Source: a candidate division WOR-3 bacterium (lineage in GTDB: Bacteria; Hydrothermota; Tepidihabitantia; Tepidihabitantales; Tepidihabitantaceae). From it: DNA of 38,032 nt. The stretch covers positions 1-38,032 of the forward strand of contig JABLXZ010000005.1 in NCBI GenBank assembly GCA_013177935.1, in the 5' to 3' direction. A program made the translations under genes and the position numbers. The notes under the pieces are model-generated. The model was given only the letters and a program-made list of their open reading frames with translations. It did not search any database and was not told where the DNA came from. The first letter of the stretch is position 1. Each line of letters begins with the position of its first letter. This document shows positions 9,297-18,033 of the stretch, in pieces.

Positions 9297-12209
9297 ATGC
9301 ATAGAACTTTTTTGTCATATCTTGTCCCCGCGTTAATCGGCGCCGTTTTCGCATCAGGAACTTTTACGCCACCGGACGCTCAAAGGATTGAACCGTTACG
9401 GCTCAATCCCGATGAAGAGACAACCGCCCGTTTGTCCCAGCGTAACTTTGATGAGTGGTCGTTTACCGATTGCCAGTGGGATGTGGAGGTCCGTTTGACC
9501 AATAACACCGTCAGCGACTGTAATGAGGGCGATGGCCAGCGTCAGATTGCGGTTGACCTGTGTGGTCGGGTTCATGTCGTCTGGGTTTCGGAACGGAGTC
9601 CGGGCGCCTATTCACCCCAGATTTACTATTGCCGTTATTATCCAAGCACCGGCTGGACCTTAGACACCTGCCTCTCGGGAGACATCGCTAACATCGGCTA
9701 CTCTTACAACCCGGCAATCTGCGTTGACTCAATGGGTGATGTCCATATCGTCTGGTGTGTTGAACAGTGCATTTCACCCGAAGGCTATTTTATCGCCTAT
9801 AAGAGTTGCACGCCAACCAGTGCCGGCAATGGCGGCTGGACACCGACAACCCGCATTACCGAAGACACCCTGTTGTGGTATAAGGCGTTGCCCGATATCA
9901 ACGCCTCACCAGACGGCAGATTGCATCTGGTTTACTGTTACTCTTACATCACCCCACCGCCGGTGCCGGTTGCTGTATCCGCCATCGCCTACAAGGAGAA
10001 AATCGACACCGATTGGCAGCCGCGTATCACCATCACATCTGAAGCCCGCCCCTTTGAATTAACATCACCGCGCGTTGCCGCGGACCGCTTTAACAACATC
10101 CACCTTGTCTGGGCAAAGCAAAAGAAAGAGCCGCCTTATTACAGTGCAATTGGTTATCAGGGTCGTTTTGGCGGCATCTGGGACACATTGAGGGAGAATA
10201 TCGCCGGTGATATAACCAGCAACCATAGCCAGCCTTCTATCGCCGTCAACCCGTTGACCAATCGTCTTCATATCGTCTGGAGCGCGGGCGCTCCTTACTC
10301 CCGAATTGTCCATAAAGAAAGGCTCGGCACCTATGCCTCGGACACCTTTCAACTGATTGGCGACACCGTGTCGTCAAGCGGGATAAGTTATAGCCAGACC
10401 GCACCCTGTATCGCCTTCTCCTCTGACGGCATTGCCCATACCGTCTGGAAGGGTTTTAGCCCGACAACCTCGTCCTATCAGCAGATTTACTACAACATCC
10501 GGTTTCGGGAAGGTCATTGGGGCACGCCAACCCAGTTGACCTGTATTGATGGCTCGAATCGCGGGACACCGTGCATCAACACCGGTGGCACAAGCGCCAA
10601 CCCGAACGATGTCCATATCATCTGGTGTGATGAGCGCGATGGCAATCCGGAAATCTACTACAAGCATTACGGACCAATTGATGTCGGCGTCATCGCCATC
10701 ATCGCACCACGGGACAGAATTCGCACCGGCGAACCGGTGATACCCCAGGCAAGGGTGAAGAATTTTGCCAGCGGCACCCGGACCTTTTTGGTAAGGTTTA
10801 CAATCGGAACGATTTACTACAACACCAAACTGGTAGCCAATCTTGCCCCGAACAGTGCGGCAACGGTCTTTTTTGAGCCCTGGACCCCAATCACACCCGG
10901 CGAGTTCAGCACGCAGTGTGTTACGCTGCTTTTGAACGATGAAACGCCCGGCAACGACACGATGCGGGGCACGGTTGAGGTTTATGTACCGGAACAACCG
11001 GGCTGGACCGAAAAGGCGCCTCTGCTCGGTCCGGCAAAGAACGGCGCGTTCCTCGTTTTCAACCCCGACAACGGGCTTCTCTATGCGGCGCGCGGTGACC
11101 ACGCCAGCGACTTTTACTCTTATGACCCGAACACCAACACCTGGACGCCCCTTAACTTCTGGCCCACGGGTGGTGATGGCAAACAGCCCTATACCGGCGG
11201 CAATGGCTGTTACGGTGCCGGTTATATCTGGGCGATTAAAGGCAACAACACCCGCGAGTTCTGGCGCTATTCAATAGAAACCGGTAACTGGGAGCAACTG
11301 GGAGATGTTCCGACCGGTGCCAGTGGCAAGCCGGTCAAGGGCGGTTCGGACCTGATTTATGTCGATAACTATGTTTACCTCCTGAAGGGCTACCGGCAGG
11401 AGTTCTTCCGCTACAACACAACCAGCAACTGCTGGGAGTCGCTCCCGTACGCACCGGCGGGCGAGCGTGCCAAATGGGACAAGGGCTCCTGGCTCGTTTA
11501 CGACGGCGTTGACAAAATTTATGCCCATAAGGCGAAGTACAGTGAGATGTGGATTTTCAACCTGACAACGCAGGAGTGGGAACCAAACCCTGTCCCCGGA
11601 ATTCCTCTGCCCAGCACGAAAACCGGTAAGAACAAGAAGTCCAAGGATGGCAGCGATGCGGTATTTTACAACGGGTTCATCTATGCGCTGAAAGGCGGCA
11701 ACACCTGCGAGTGGTGGTGTTGTGATGTTGCGAGTGGCACCTACACCTGGATTGAACTGGACCCGATACCGGAAGTGGGAATGAGCGGCAAAAAACGCCG
11801 GGTCAAGGGTGGCGGTGCGCTTACCAGCACAAACGATGGCCTCTTTTACGCGCTGAAAGGGGGCGGAAGTCAGGAGTTCTGGCGCTATCGGGAACTCGGT
11901 GCTTTTGCGCCCGGTCCTGACCAGAGCGGGGTAATGGCAACACCCGAGCCGAACCGTTCGCTCCAGTTCCGTATTGCGCCCAATCCGGCAATTAAGGGCT
12001 TTACCGTGCTTTCCTACAATCTACCGAAGAAGGCGCCGGTGCAGGTTACCCTGTTTGACATCACCGGCAGAACGGTAAGCAACTTGACATTTGCCCTTTC
12101 CGGTCAGGGCACAAAGAGGCTCGATTTGCGCCATCTTGCCCGTGGTGTTTATCTTGTGAAACTGGAGTCGAGCGGACTGACCTTTGAGCAGAAGTTGACG
12201 GTGCCTTAA
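9297..12209 (+). CDS. Secreted BNR/Kelch-repeat protein with C-terminal sorting domain
   Basis: This 970-residue protein is probably exported and surface-bound or released. It has an N-terminal signal peptide (about 1-20, hydrophobic LVPALIGAVFASG). An N-terminal half (about 60-460) carries repeats of the 'vHVVW.D...iYY' type seen in sialidase-like BNR propellers. A CARDB-like beta domain follows (about 461-575), then about six Kelch-like repeats (575-870) with motifs such as WRYSIETGNWEQL and FFRYNTTSNCWESL. The last 80 residues form a C-terminal sorting domain, with IAPNP near its start and ARGVYLVKLES near its end. Start ATG has AGGAGG at good spacing. It appears monocistronic. No enzyme active site was recognised, so the role is unknown. 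Confidence 0.85.
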   Translation: MHRTFLSYLVPALIGAVFASGTFTPPDAQRIEPLRLNPDEETTARLSQRNFDEWSFTDCQWDVEVRLTNNTVSDCNEGDGQRQIAVDLCGRVHVVWVSERSPGAYSPQIYYCRYYPSTGWTLDTCLSGDIANIGYSYNPAICVDSMGDVHIVWCVEQCISPEGYFIAYKSCTPTSAGNGGWTPTTRITEDTLLWYKALPDINASPDGRLHLVYCYSYITPPPVPVAVSAIAYKEKIDTDWQPRITITSEARPFELTSPRVAADRFNNIHLVWAKQKKEPPYYSAIGYQGRFGGIWDTLRENIAGDITSNHSQPSIAVNPLTNRLHIVWSAGAPYSRIVHKERLGTYASDTFQLIGDTVSSSGISYSQTAPCIAFSSDGIAHTVWKGFSPTTSSYQQIYYNIRFREGHWGTPTQLTCIDGSNRGTPCINTGGTSANPNDVHIIWCDERDGNPEIYYKHYGPIDVGVIAIIAPRDRIRTGEPVIPQARVKNFASGTRTFLVRFTIGTIYYNTKLVANLAPNSAATVFFEPWTPITPGEFSTQCVTLLLNDETPGNDTMRGTVEVYVPEQPGWTEKAPLLGPAKNGAFLVFNPDNGLLYAARGDHASDFYSYDPNTNTWTPLNFWPTGGDGKQPYTGGNGCYGAGYIWAIKGNNTREFWRYSIETGNWEQLGDVPTGASGKPVKGGSDLIYVDNYVYLLKGYRQEFFRYNTTSNCWESLPYAPAGERAKWDKGSWLVYDGVDKIYAHKAKYSEMWIFNLTTQEWEPNPVPGIPLPSTKTGKNKKSKDGSDAVFYNGFIYALKGGNTCEWWCCDVASGTYTWIELDPIPEVGMSGKKRRVKGGGALTSTNDGLFYALKGGGSQEFWRYRELGAFAPGPDQSGVMATPEPNRSLQFRIAPNPAIKGFTVLSYNLPKKAPVQVTLFDITGRTVSNLTFALSGQGTKRLDLRHLARGVYLVKLESSGLTFEQKLTVP

Positions 12210-12218
12210 AGGGTTGCT

Positions 12219-13595
12219 TTATTCTGATTCATCCCGGGGCTTTATGCCCAGCACCTGAAAAAGGACATCCTTACCGGCGTTGAGCCGCCACAGGGCAAGG
12301 GTTGAAAGCGCCCGCACCGTATGACGAACCGGTTTACTTCCCGGCTCCTGAACCTTCAAAAGTAGGGGCAGACAGGCGAATCGGGCAAGACCGGCAAGAA
12401 AGAACATCACATCGTAGTTGTAGAACCGGACCCCGAACAGGGCAAGATGAAATCGGGAAAGGAACTGGGCAACAGTACCGGCAATAAGCGAAGCAAAAAA
12501 GGCACCCAATCCGGTGACCACGGTGTAAATCGCAAAGTAACTCTCCTTGCGTGCCGGATTGTCCGCAAGGTCAAGTAACAGGTTCCACAACCCCAAACTC
12601 GCTCCGGTCCAGACCACACCGTTGAGTACGCCGTCAATCCAGATGGGCAAACGAAACTCAGGCGTGGCAAAGAGCCAGAGAAACGGCATCACGCCCACAA
12701 CCGCAAAGTTTAACACCGTTACCGGTCTGGAGCCAAACTTGTCTATCGCCCTGCCCCAGAGGAGTTGAAACAAGACGCCAATCACCCCGCCAATCATTGA
12801 GTAAATCGCAATTGAGGCGAAACTGAACCGGAGGTTTTTAATCAGATGTACTAAGTAGAATGGTGAGGCAAGGGTGCCGGTCAAAAACCAGACCGCGAGA
12901 AATGTGGTCAAGCGCCGAAACTGCGGCTCCTGTAAAGGACCAAAGAAAATCTCTTTGAACCCGGATTGCGTGCGGGGCGCCAGCGCCGGTTCGGGTTGCC
13001 GGGTGAGGAGTAAGGTGGAGATGAGCCCGAACAGAACCGCGAGGGCAAACGCCAGCGCATAACCGAGCCCTTCGTTGCCCGTCGCCTTTAAGTAGTCCAT
13101 ACCCCGACCCGCACTGTATCCGGCAAACACACCAATCACCCCTAAAATCGCATTGCGCAGACCGAAGAATCTGCCCCGGCGCTCTTCCGGCACAAGGTCG
13201 CGCACCCAGGAGGTCCAGGTTGTACCGGCAATCTGCATCAGGATGCTGGAGAGCGCCACCACCACCAAAAGAAAAACCACACCGGGCTTGACCTGTAAAA
13301 ATAGAAAGGGCAAGAGCAGGATAAACGCGGTCCTGCCCAGACCTGCACTCCAGATTACCAGCCGCTTGCGGCTTTGGGTAAGGCGCAACAGGTAGTTGGT
13401 CAGGAAACTGAACACCGTGGACAGCGCCGGAATGCCGGACAAAAGCGCAATCTGAAATGAGTTGGCACCGAGATAAAGCGCCAAGCCGGCAAGAAACATT
13501 CCGCCCGCAAGGGTGGTGTAAAGGGTGGCAAACGCCCCTTCAATCACCGAAATTTTTAACCCCTGCTGAATCTCCTTATCCGAAAGCGGGCTCAT
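12219..13595 (-). CDS. Major facilitator superfamily transporter
   Basis: This 458-residue membrane protein has about 12 hydrophobic segments in two halves, with a longer hydrophilic loop after TM6 (about 200-220) as in MFS carriers. The loop between TM4 and TM5 holds the short basic motif VPEERRGRFFGLRNA, a common MFS signature. The substrate cannot be inferred. The ATG overlaps the lipA stop as ATGA, so it is the last gene of the redox operon. Its 3' end meets the secreted BNR/Kelch gene tail to tail, nine bases apart with no clear terminator. Confidence 0.85.
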   Translation of the reverse strand: MSPLSDKEIQQGLKISVIEGAFATLYTTLAGGMFLAGLALYLGANSFQIALLSGIPALSTVFSFLTNYLLRLTQSRKRLVIWSAGLGRTAFILLLPFLFLQVKPGVVFLLVVVALSSILMQIAGTTWTSWVRDLVPEERRGRFFGLRNAILGVIGVFAGYSAGRGMDYLKATGNEGLGYALAFALAVLFGLISTLLLTRQPEPALAPRTQSGFKEIFFGPLQEPQFRRLTTFLAVWFLTGTLASPFYLVHLIKNLRFSFASIAIYSMIGGVIGVLFQLLWGRAIDKFGSRPVTVLNFAVVGVMPFLWLFATPEFRLPIWIDGVLNGVVWTGASLGLWNLLLDLADNPARKESYFAIYTVVTGLGAFFASLIAGTVAQFLSRFHLALFGVRFYNYDVMFFLAGLARFACLPLLLKVQEPGSKPVRHTVRALSTLALWRLNAGKDVLFQVLGIKPRDESE

Positions 13596-14476
13596 CGGAA
13601 CAGTTCGGCGGCACGATAAGAGGAACGGACCAGCGGCGCAGCAAAAACCCTCTTGAACCCCATCTTCTCACCCGCGTCCTGAATCGTCTTAAACTCCTCT
13701 AAACCCCAGTAGCGCGCCACCGGCAAAGCGCGGCGGCTCGGTTGCAGGTACTGGCCGATGGTCACGATGTCACAACCCACCGAACGCAAATCTTTTAGCG
13801 TGGCAATCACCTCATGCATCGTCTCACCCAGACCAACCATTAAACCGCTCTTGGTTAGCATCCCGGGTGCCAGTTCTTTGACCTTTTGCAACACCGCCAG
13901 CGAAAGCCGGTACCCGGCACGCCGGTCGCGCACTAACGGTGTCAACCGCTCAACCGTCTCAAGGTTGTGGCCAAACACATCCGGTCCGGAATCAACCACC
14001 TGTTTAATCAACCCCTCCTGACCGCCAAAGTCCGGCACCAGCACCTCAACCCGCACCCCCGCTGCACCGTTTGGGTCTGCCGATTTTCCATCCGCACACG
14101 CATTTTGCTTGACCAGCCGCACCGCGCGGGCAAAAACCCCAGCACCCAGGTCAGAAAGGTCGTCCCGGTCAACTGAGGTCAAAACCAGATACTTTATTCC
14201 TAACTCCTGAACCAGTTGCGCAATCCGCTCCGGCTCGGTCTCATCAATTCTACCGCCAGGATTTCCTTTCTGTACCGCGCAGAACCGGCAACTCCGGGTG
14301 CAAACATCACCCAGAATCATCAATGTTGCGGTACCGGAGTTCCAGCACTCGGTTAAGTTGGGACAGCGGGCATTAGAACAGACCGTGTTCAGGTGGTACT
14401 TGCGCAGCAGTTCGTTTACCCGGTCAAATTCAGCACCGGTTGGTAAGCGGGTTTTTAGCCAGGAAGGTTTTGGCAC
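13592..14476 (-). CDS. lipA: Lipoyl synthase
   Basis: This 294-residue radical SAM enzyme inserts two sulfurs into octanoyl groups on lipoyl domains. Both iron-sulfur sites are complete: the auxiliary cluster CSNARCPNLTEC (Cys33, Cys38, Cys44) and the radical SAM motif CTRSCRFC (Cys59, Cys63, Cys66). The C-terminal RSS motif that supplies the serine ligand is present (Ser285). A short extra loop rich in Ala, Asp and Gly (about 128-142) is unusual. The start is GTG at 14476, four bases after the stop of the upstream gene and without a clear ribosome-binding site, so it is probably coupled. No lipoylated enzyme or lipB lies nearby. Confidence 0.95.
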   Translation of the reverse strand: MPKPSWLKTRLPTGAEFDRVNELLRKYHLNTVCSNARCPNLTECWNSGTATLMILGDVCTRSCRFCAVQKGNPGGRIDETEPERIAQLVQELGIKYLVLTSVDRDDLSDLGAGVFARAVRLVKQNACADGKSADPNGAAGVRVEVLVPDFGGQEGLIKQVVDSGPDVFGHNLETVERLTPLVRDRRAGYRLSLAVLQKVKELAPGMLTKSGLMVGLGETMHEVIATLKDLRSVGCDIVTIGQYLQPSRRALPVARYWGLEEFKTIQDAGEKMGFKRVFAAPLVRSSYRAAELFR

Positions 14477-14480
14477 CGGT

Positions 14481-15761
14481 TCAGGTTGATATCTTTAAAC
14501 TCGATTTCGGGCAGTTCCAGACACATTCAAAGCAGCGGATACACTCCCCTTGATTTGGCTCTTCATAGGGTTCGATGTCCATCGGACATACCCGGCGGCA
14601 GATTGTGCATTCTGTGCAGGTTGCGGTGTCCAGTTTCATCCGCATTAAACTTGCCCGGTTGAACAATGAGTAGATGGCACCAATTGGACATACCGCCCGG
14701 CAAAAGGGCCTTTTGATGACCATTGCCGCCCAGATGACAAACATTAAAATCGCCACCTTGTAATAGAACAACCAGGAGACAAGGCTGCGCAACCCCTGAA
14801 CCGGGTCCCAGAGGACTAAAGGTATCCCGGCTTCCAAGGTGCCCTGCGGGCAAAGTTTGCAGAACCACGGTTCGCCGGTGAAGAAAGCCAGAATCCCGGC
14901 AACGAGGATGAAGAAGACAAACTTGAGCGATGTGACCGGCAGGGAAAGTTTGAGTCCAAGGTCAAACAGCCCGATTAGCACCACCACCCCGAGTACAAGA
15001 ATTAAACCCAGTTCGGCGCCGGCAAAAGGTCCAATTTGGAGCGGTTTGCCGAAAAGGGCAAGAACAAAGACAAGCGGTGCGGCAAGGAGAAGCACCCGGC
15101 TACCACCAATCAGGCTGAACAGGGTGAGCGCACCAACACCAGCCGCAATTCCCAGACCAACATCAAACTTGACCGCGATTAACAAGCCGAGCAAAACACC
15201 GACTAGCATGCTACCGAACCACCATCTCTTTGGTAACGCCATCTTGCCCTTGTGCAGGCTGTATAAATACAACCCGATAAACGGCACCCAGCCGAAAAGC
15301 AGCGACTTCCACACCGCAACCTTGACAAACAGGGCAAGTAAAGCAACCGCGATTAAGCCGATGCCGCTGACGACCCCAAAAGTGAGCCAGCCTTTGGTCC
15401 CGGCTCTTTTGCCCAGTTTAATCTTGTAAAGCAAATCCTGCCACAACCCGAACGGGCAAACCCAGGCACAGGCTGCCCTTCCGACAAAGGCACCGATGAT
15501 GAGAAATAGACCGATGATAACCCAGGGCACCCTTTGCCACCAGATTATACCCTGTTGACCGAGAATCTGCTGGAACGAACCGAGCGGACAGGCAAAGACC
15601 GAAAGCGGTCCACCGTAGCAGTTGAGCACCGGTTCAGGAATACTTTTGAGAAATCCGGAATAGAGAATTTTGCCCTGGACATAGGCGAGGATATATCCGT
15701 TCAAGATTACCGTAGCGATTATTTGGCTGATGCGGTAAGGAGCGACCCTTCTTTTCGCCAT
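14481..15761 (-). CDS. NapH/CcoG-type membrane polyferredoxin
   Basis: This 426-residue protein combines about ten membrane segments with cysteine motifs of iron-sulfur electron carriers. Cys98 and Cys102 (CAWVCPFG), CKLCPQG and CRAVCPIG are membrane-edge CxxxCP/CxxCP motifs typical of the NapH/RnfD-adjacent family. Two [4Fe-4S] motifs, CTECTICRRVCP and CIRCFECVWNCP, form a C-terminal ferredoxin domain. It probably moves electrons across or along the inner membrane. Its neighbours are two extracytoplasmic thioredoxin-fold proteins, which suggests it feeds reducing power to them (inference). The exact redox partner is not known. The ribosome-binding site AAGGG is weak. Confidence 0.86.
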   Translation of the reverse strand: MAKRRVAPYRISQIIATVILNGYILAYVQGKILYSGFLKSIPEPVLNCYGGPLSVFACPLGSFQQILGQQGIIWWQRVPWVIIGLFLIIGAFVGRAACAWVCPFGLWQDLLYKIKLGKRAGTKGWLTFGVVSGIGLIAVALLALFVKVAVWKSLLFGWVPFIGLYLYSLHKGKMALPKRWWFGSMLVGVLLGLLIAVKFDVGLGIAAGVGALTLFSLIGGSRVLLLAAPLVFVLALFGKPLQIGPFAGAELGLILVLGVVVLIGLFDLGLKLSLPVTSLKFVFFILVAGILAFFTGEPWFCKLCPQGTLEAGIPLVLWDPVQGLRSLVSWLFYYKVAILMFVIWAAMVIKRPFCRAVCPIGAIYSLFNRASLMRMKLDTATCTECTICRRVCPMDIEPYEEPNQGECIRCFECVWNCPKSSLKIST

Positions 15762-15773
15762 ACTATGCGCCCT

Positions 15774-15836
15774 TCAAAAACCCAAAGCCACTTTTTCCTT
15801 TGCCGGACCTACACGAGGCCCATACAGGAAAGTCAT
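15774..15836 (-). CDS. Possible 20-residue peptide before the polyferredoxin gene
   Basis: An ATG overlapping the stop of the 36-codon gene (ATGA) opens a frame for MTFLYGPRVGPAKEKVALGF, which ends 12 bases before the polyferredoxin ATG. It has no domain and could equally be spacer translated by coupling to carry ribosomes to the next start. It is listed because the overlap and tight spacing are what one expects of translated operon sequence. Confidence 0.25.
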   Translation of the reverse strand: MTFLYGPRVGPAKEKVALGF

Positions 15837-15943
15837 ATCTGTCCGGCAAATCCTCGAATTACCGCAAGCATCCCGAATTTGATACCGAGCGCAACAATCA
15901 CCGCGCCAATGAGGGAAAGGACGATGACGAGTAGTTTCCGCAT
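15833..15943 (-). CDS. Small single-span membrane protein (36 residues)
   Basis: A short frame starts 3 bases after the beta-barrel gene stop. It encodes a basic start (MRKLL), one membrane helix (about 4-20, VIVLSLIGAVIVALG) and a short tail ending in RGFAGQI. Position between two operon genes, immediate start after the upstream stop and clear hydrophobic design support a real gene. It may be a small partner of the polyferredoxin membrane protein, by analogy with small subunits of membrane redox complexes, but no family was recognised. Confidence 0.5.
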   Translation of the reverse strand: MRKLLVIVLSLIGAVIVALGIKFGMLAVIRGFAGQI

Positions 15944-15946
15944 CGG

Positions 15947-17452
15947 TTATATCCGGCTGATTAACTGCAGTTTCGCACCCCGAAACGGCGCCTCATAACG
16001 GCACACCCCACCCGAACAGGTGTAACCCCCTTTCTCCGCGCCAATCCGCAGCCGCAACACATTCCGCTCGCTGATGTTCCAGACCGTCTCAAACATCGGC
16101 CAGGACTTCTGGTTGTCGTAGCGATGGAGTGAGTCCATATCAACACCCTGCCAGCCCAGGGTGAAAAGCCATTTGGCACCGTACCCATAACTGAACGAGA
16201 TTAAAGGTTCGTGATAGCGCCACCAGGTTTCCGGGATGGGTTCGCTCGGCTGTTCCTGAACCCAGCCCAGTTCCGCCTCAAGGGTAAAGGTGTGCTCACC
16301 GGTCAGAAAGTTCACAAGCAGTCCGGGCCGGTCTGTTACCCGGGAATAGGTTCCCAGTTCAATGTTCTTCTGCAACATATGGTTGAACTTGACCTCCCAG
16401 TTCCAGTTTGCGCCAAGGCTGTATCTACCCTTGATTTCACCTTCTAAAACCCCGGCTGAGGTGTCGTCGTGGACAAAGAGCCGGCCCAGTTCACCTTCCA
16501 GGTAAAGTTGGTCAATCGGTGTGCCCGAGACCGTGAGCCCGAACCCGCGTTCATCAACCCCCCGATTGATTGCCACCCCGGACTTAATCGGGGTTGGTGG
16601 GTCGTTGTAATGGTACACCCCTTCGGGAAATCCCAAACGGGTGTAATCAACATACTGACCGAGTATGGAAAAACCGGTCAGGGCAAGGCTGGCGTTTGCC
16701 ACATAACCAAAACCCTTTTCCCTGCCGCCAATGCCGGGCTTTGTTCCCAGACGCCAGGCAACCTCACCACCCAGCGTTACCGGACCAATGTCAACACTGA
16801 CATCACCCCCGAAAAGTTCGGTAAACGCCTTTGGGGTCGGGTCAACATCCCGATTAATCCGCACATACCTGCCCCCCAGCGCAAGAAACTGAACCGGTCG
16901 AGAACTTATGTTGGCACCTAAAACCTGGTCGGTGGTGTCCAGTTCGTTCATTATCTTATAGGTGTTCTCCTGGAAGAACACATCCCGTAACCTGCCGCCC
17001 AGTAGCGTCACCTCGCTCGCCAATGGCAACTGGAATCTGCCATAAAGCCCATGCAAACTTTTGTAGTGCCGGAAATCGTCATCCGAATAGGTGCGCAGGG
17101 TCAAGCCCTGGCCAAAGGTCGTAAAAAATCTGCCCAGTCGCACCTCTAACTCTGCCGGGTTGTAGGCGATGGAGTAGTCCAGAAGCCGCAACGGCTGGCG
17201 CGGCGCAGGACTGTGTTTTGATGGTTCAAAAAAGAGCACGCCCAGTTCACCTTCAAAATCACCGTAACGGGCGATTAAATCCAGTTTGTCCTCAATATGG
17301 GTCGCCCAGTTTGACTCGTACCCCCAGAACTCGGCGCGATTGGAACCCTGAATGGAAAAGTCGTTCCCGAAAACCGCGGTGACAAGAAACAGAATCGCAC
17401 AGCCGGGTATAAGCAAAATTACCTGTGCGCTTCTGCCCTTTTGTGCCCTCAC
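15947..17452 (-). CDS. Outer-membrane beta-barrel protein, DUF6029-like
   Basis: This 501-residue protein has a signal peptide (about 1-29, hydrophobic VILLIPGCAILFLVTAVFG). It then alternates short amphipathic strands and turns across its whole length, ending LQLISRI, with an aromatic/hydrophobic tail pattern typical of barrels. The early segment (FSIQGSNRAEFWGYES, then LDLIARYGDFEGELG) fits the DUF6029 group of FCB outer-membrane proteins. The start is GTG overlapping the upstream thioredoxin stop (GTGA). It shares an operon with two exported thioredoxin-fold proteins, so it may bring in or anchor a redox substrate, but this is inference. Confidence 0.75.
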   Translation of the reverse strand: MRAQKGRSAQVILLIPGCAILFLVTAVFGNDFSIQGSNRAEFWGYESNWATHIEDKLDLIARYGDFEGELGVLFFEPSKHSPAPRQPLRLLDYSIAYNPAELEVRLGRFFTTFGQGLTLRTYSDDDFRHYKSLHGLYGRFQLPLASEVTLLGGRLRDVFFQENTYKIMNELDTTDQVLGANISSRPVQFLALGGRYVRINRDVDPTPKAFTELFGGDVSVDIGPVTLGGEVAWRLGTKPGIGGREKGFGYVANASLALTGFSILGQYVDYTRLGFPEGVYHYNDPPTPIKSGVAINRGVDERGFGLTVSGTPIDQLYLEGELGRLFVHDDTSAGVLEGEIKGRYSLGANWNWEVKFNHMLQKNIELGTYSRVTDRPGLLVNFLTGEHTFTLEAELGWVQEQPSEPIPETWWRYHEPLISFSYGYGAKWLFTLGWQGVDMDSLHRYDNQKSWPMFETVWNISERNVLRLRIGAEKGGYTCSGGVCRYEAPFRGAKLQLISRI

Positions 17453-18018
17453 TGGCTGCCACCCTTCTCGCCTTCAGTGCTATCACCCTTCTCCTCTTCT
17501 GCTTTCTCCGGCAGCCACTTCCCAATCTCATCCGCAATCCGTTTTTCATCGCCCTTCTTGTACCCGATATGGGTGAACACAATCTCGCCCTTGGTATTAA
17601 TCAGCACCGCAGTCGGTTTGATGATGATGTTGTAAGCCTTCTTCACCTTCTGCTGCTGGTCAAGTACCACGATGTAGGGCCATTTTTTACTTTTGACAAA
17701 ACTGCGCACCCTTGCCTCATCGGAAGGTTTATCAACCGAAAGGGCAACAATCTGTAACCCCCGTTCCTTCAATGAGTCGTAAACCGGTACGAGCGCATCC
17801 AGTTGAGCAATGCAGTTGACACAGGGCAAATCCCAGCACTCCATATAAACCGGTCCGTTCTTTAACAATTCCGAAAGTTTCACCTCAACGCCGTTGATGT
17901 CCTTCAAGGTCCAGTCCGGTGCCTTGGGGAACTTTTTTTCTTCCTTCTGCGCCTCTGCCCCAAACGCAATCAGGGCTGAGAGCAGGCTAAAACATATCAG
18001 TGTCTGATATCTCTTCAT
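17449..18018 (-). CDS. TlpA-like exported thioredoxin
   Basis: This 189-residue protein is a thiol-disulfide oxidoreductase of the TlpA/AhpC-TSA type. A Sec signal peptide (about 1-23) ends near FGAEA. The thioredoxin fold follows with APDWTLKDINGVEVKLSEL, the active-site stretch CWDLPCVNC (CxxC at Cys66 and Cys69, with Cys61 just before), and the cis-proline region IIIKPTAVLI. The usual Trp-Cys pair is replaced by Pro-Cys. The tail is Glu/Lys/Gly-rich. The ATG at 18018 sits 5-6 bases after GGAGG; an upstream GTG is less likely. It lies between the Omp28-like gene and the barrel gene. Confidence 0.87.
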   Translation of the reverse strand: MKRYQTLICFSLLSALIAFGAEAQKEEKKFPKAPDWTLKDINGVEVKLSELLKNGPVYMECWDLPCVNCIAQLDALVPVYDSLKERGLQIVALSVDKPSDEARVRSFVKSKKWPYIVVLDQQQKVKKAYNIIIKPTAVLINTKGEIVFTHIGYKKGDEKRIADEIGKWLPEKAEEEKGDSTEGEKGGSQ

Positions 18019-18033
18019 CAACACCTCCGCTTC

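Noticed and set aside
10374-11102. 242-codon minus-strand frame opposite the secreted BNR/Kelch gene
   Set aside because: It is a composition-driven shadow of a well-supported plus-strand gene.
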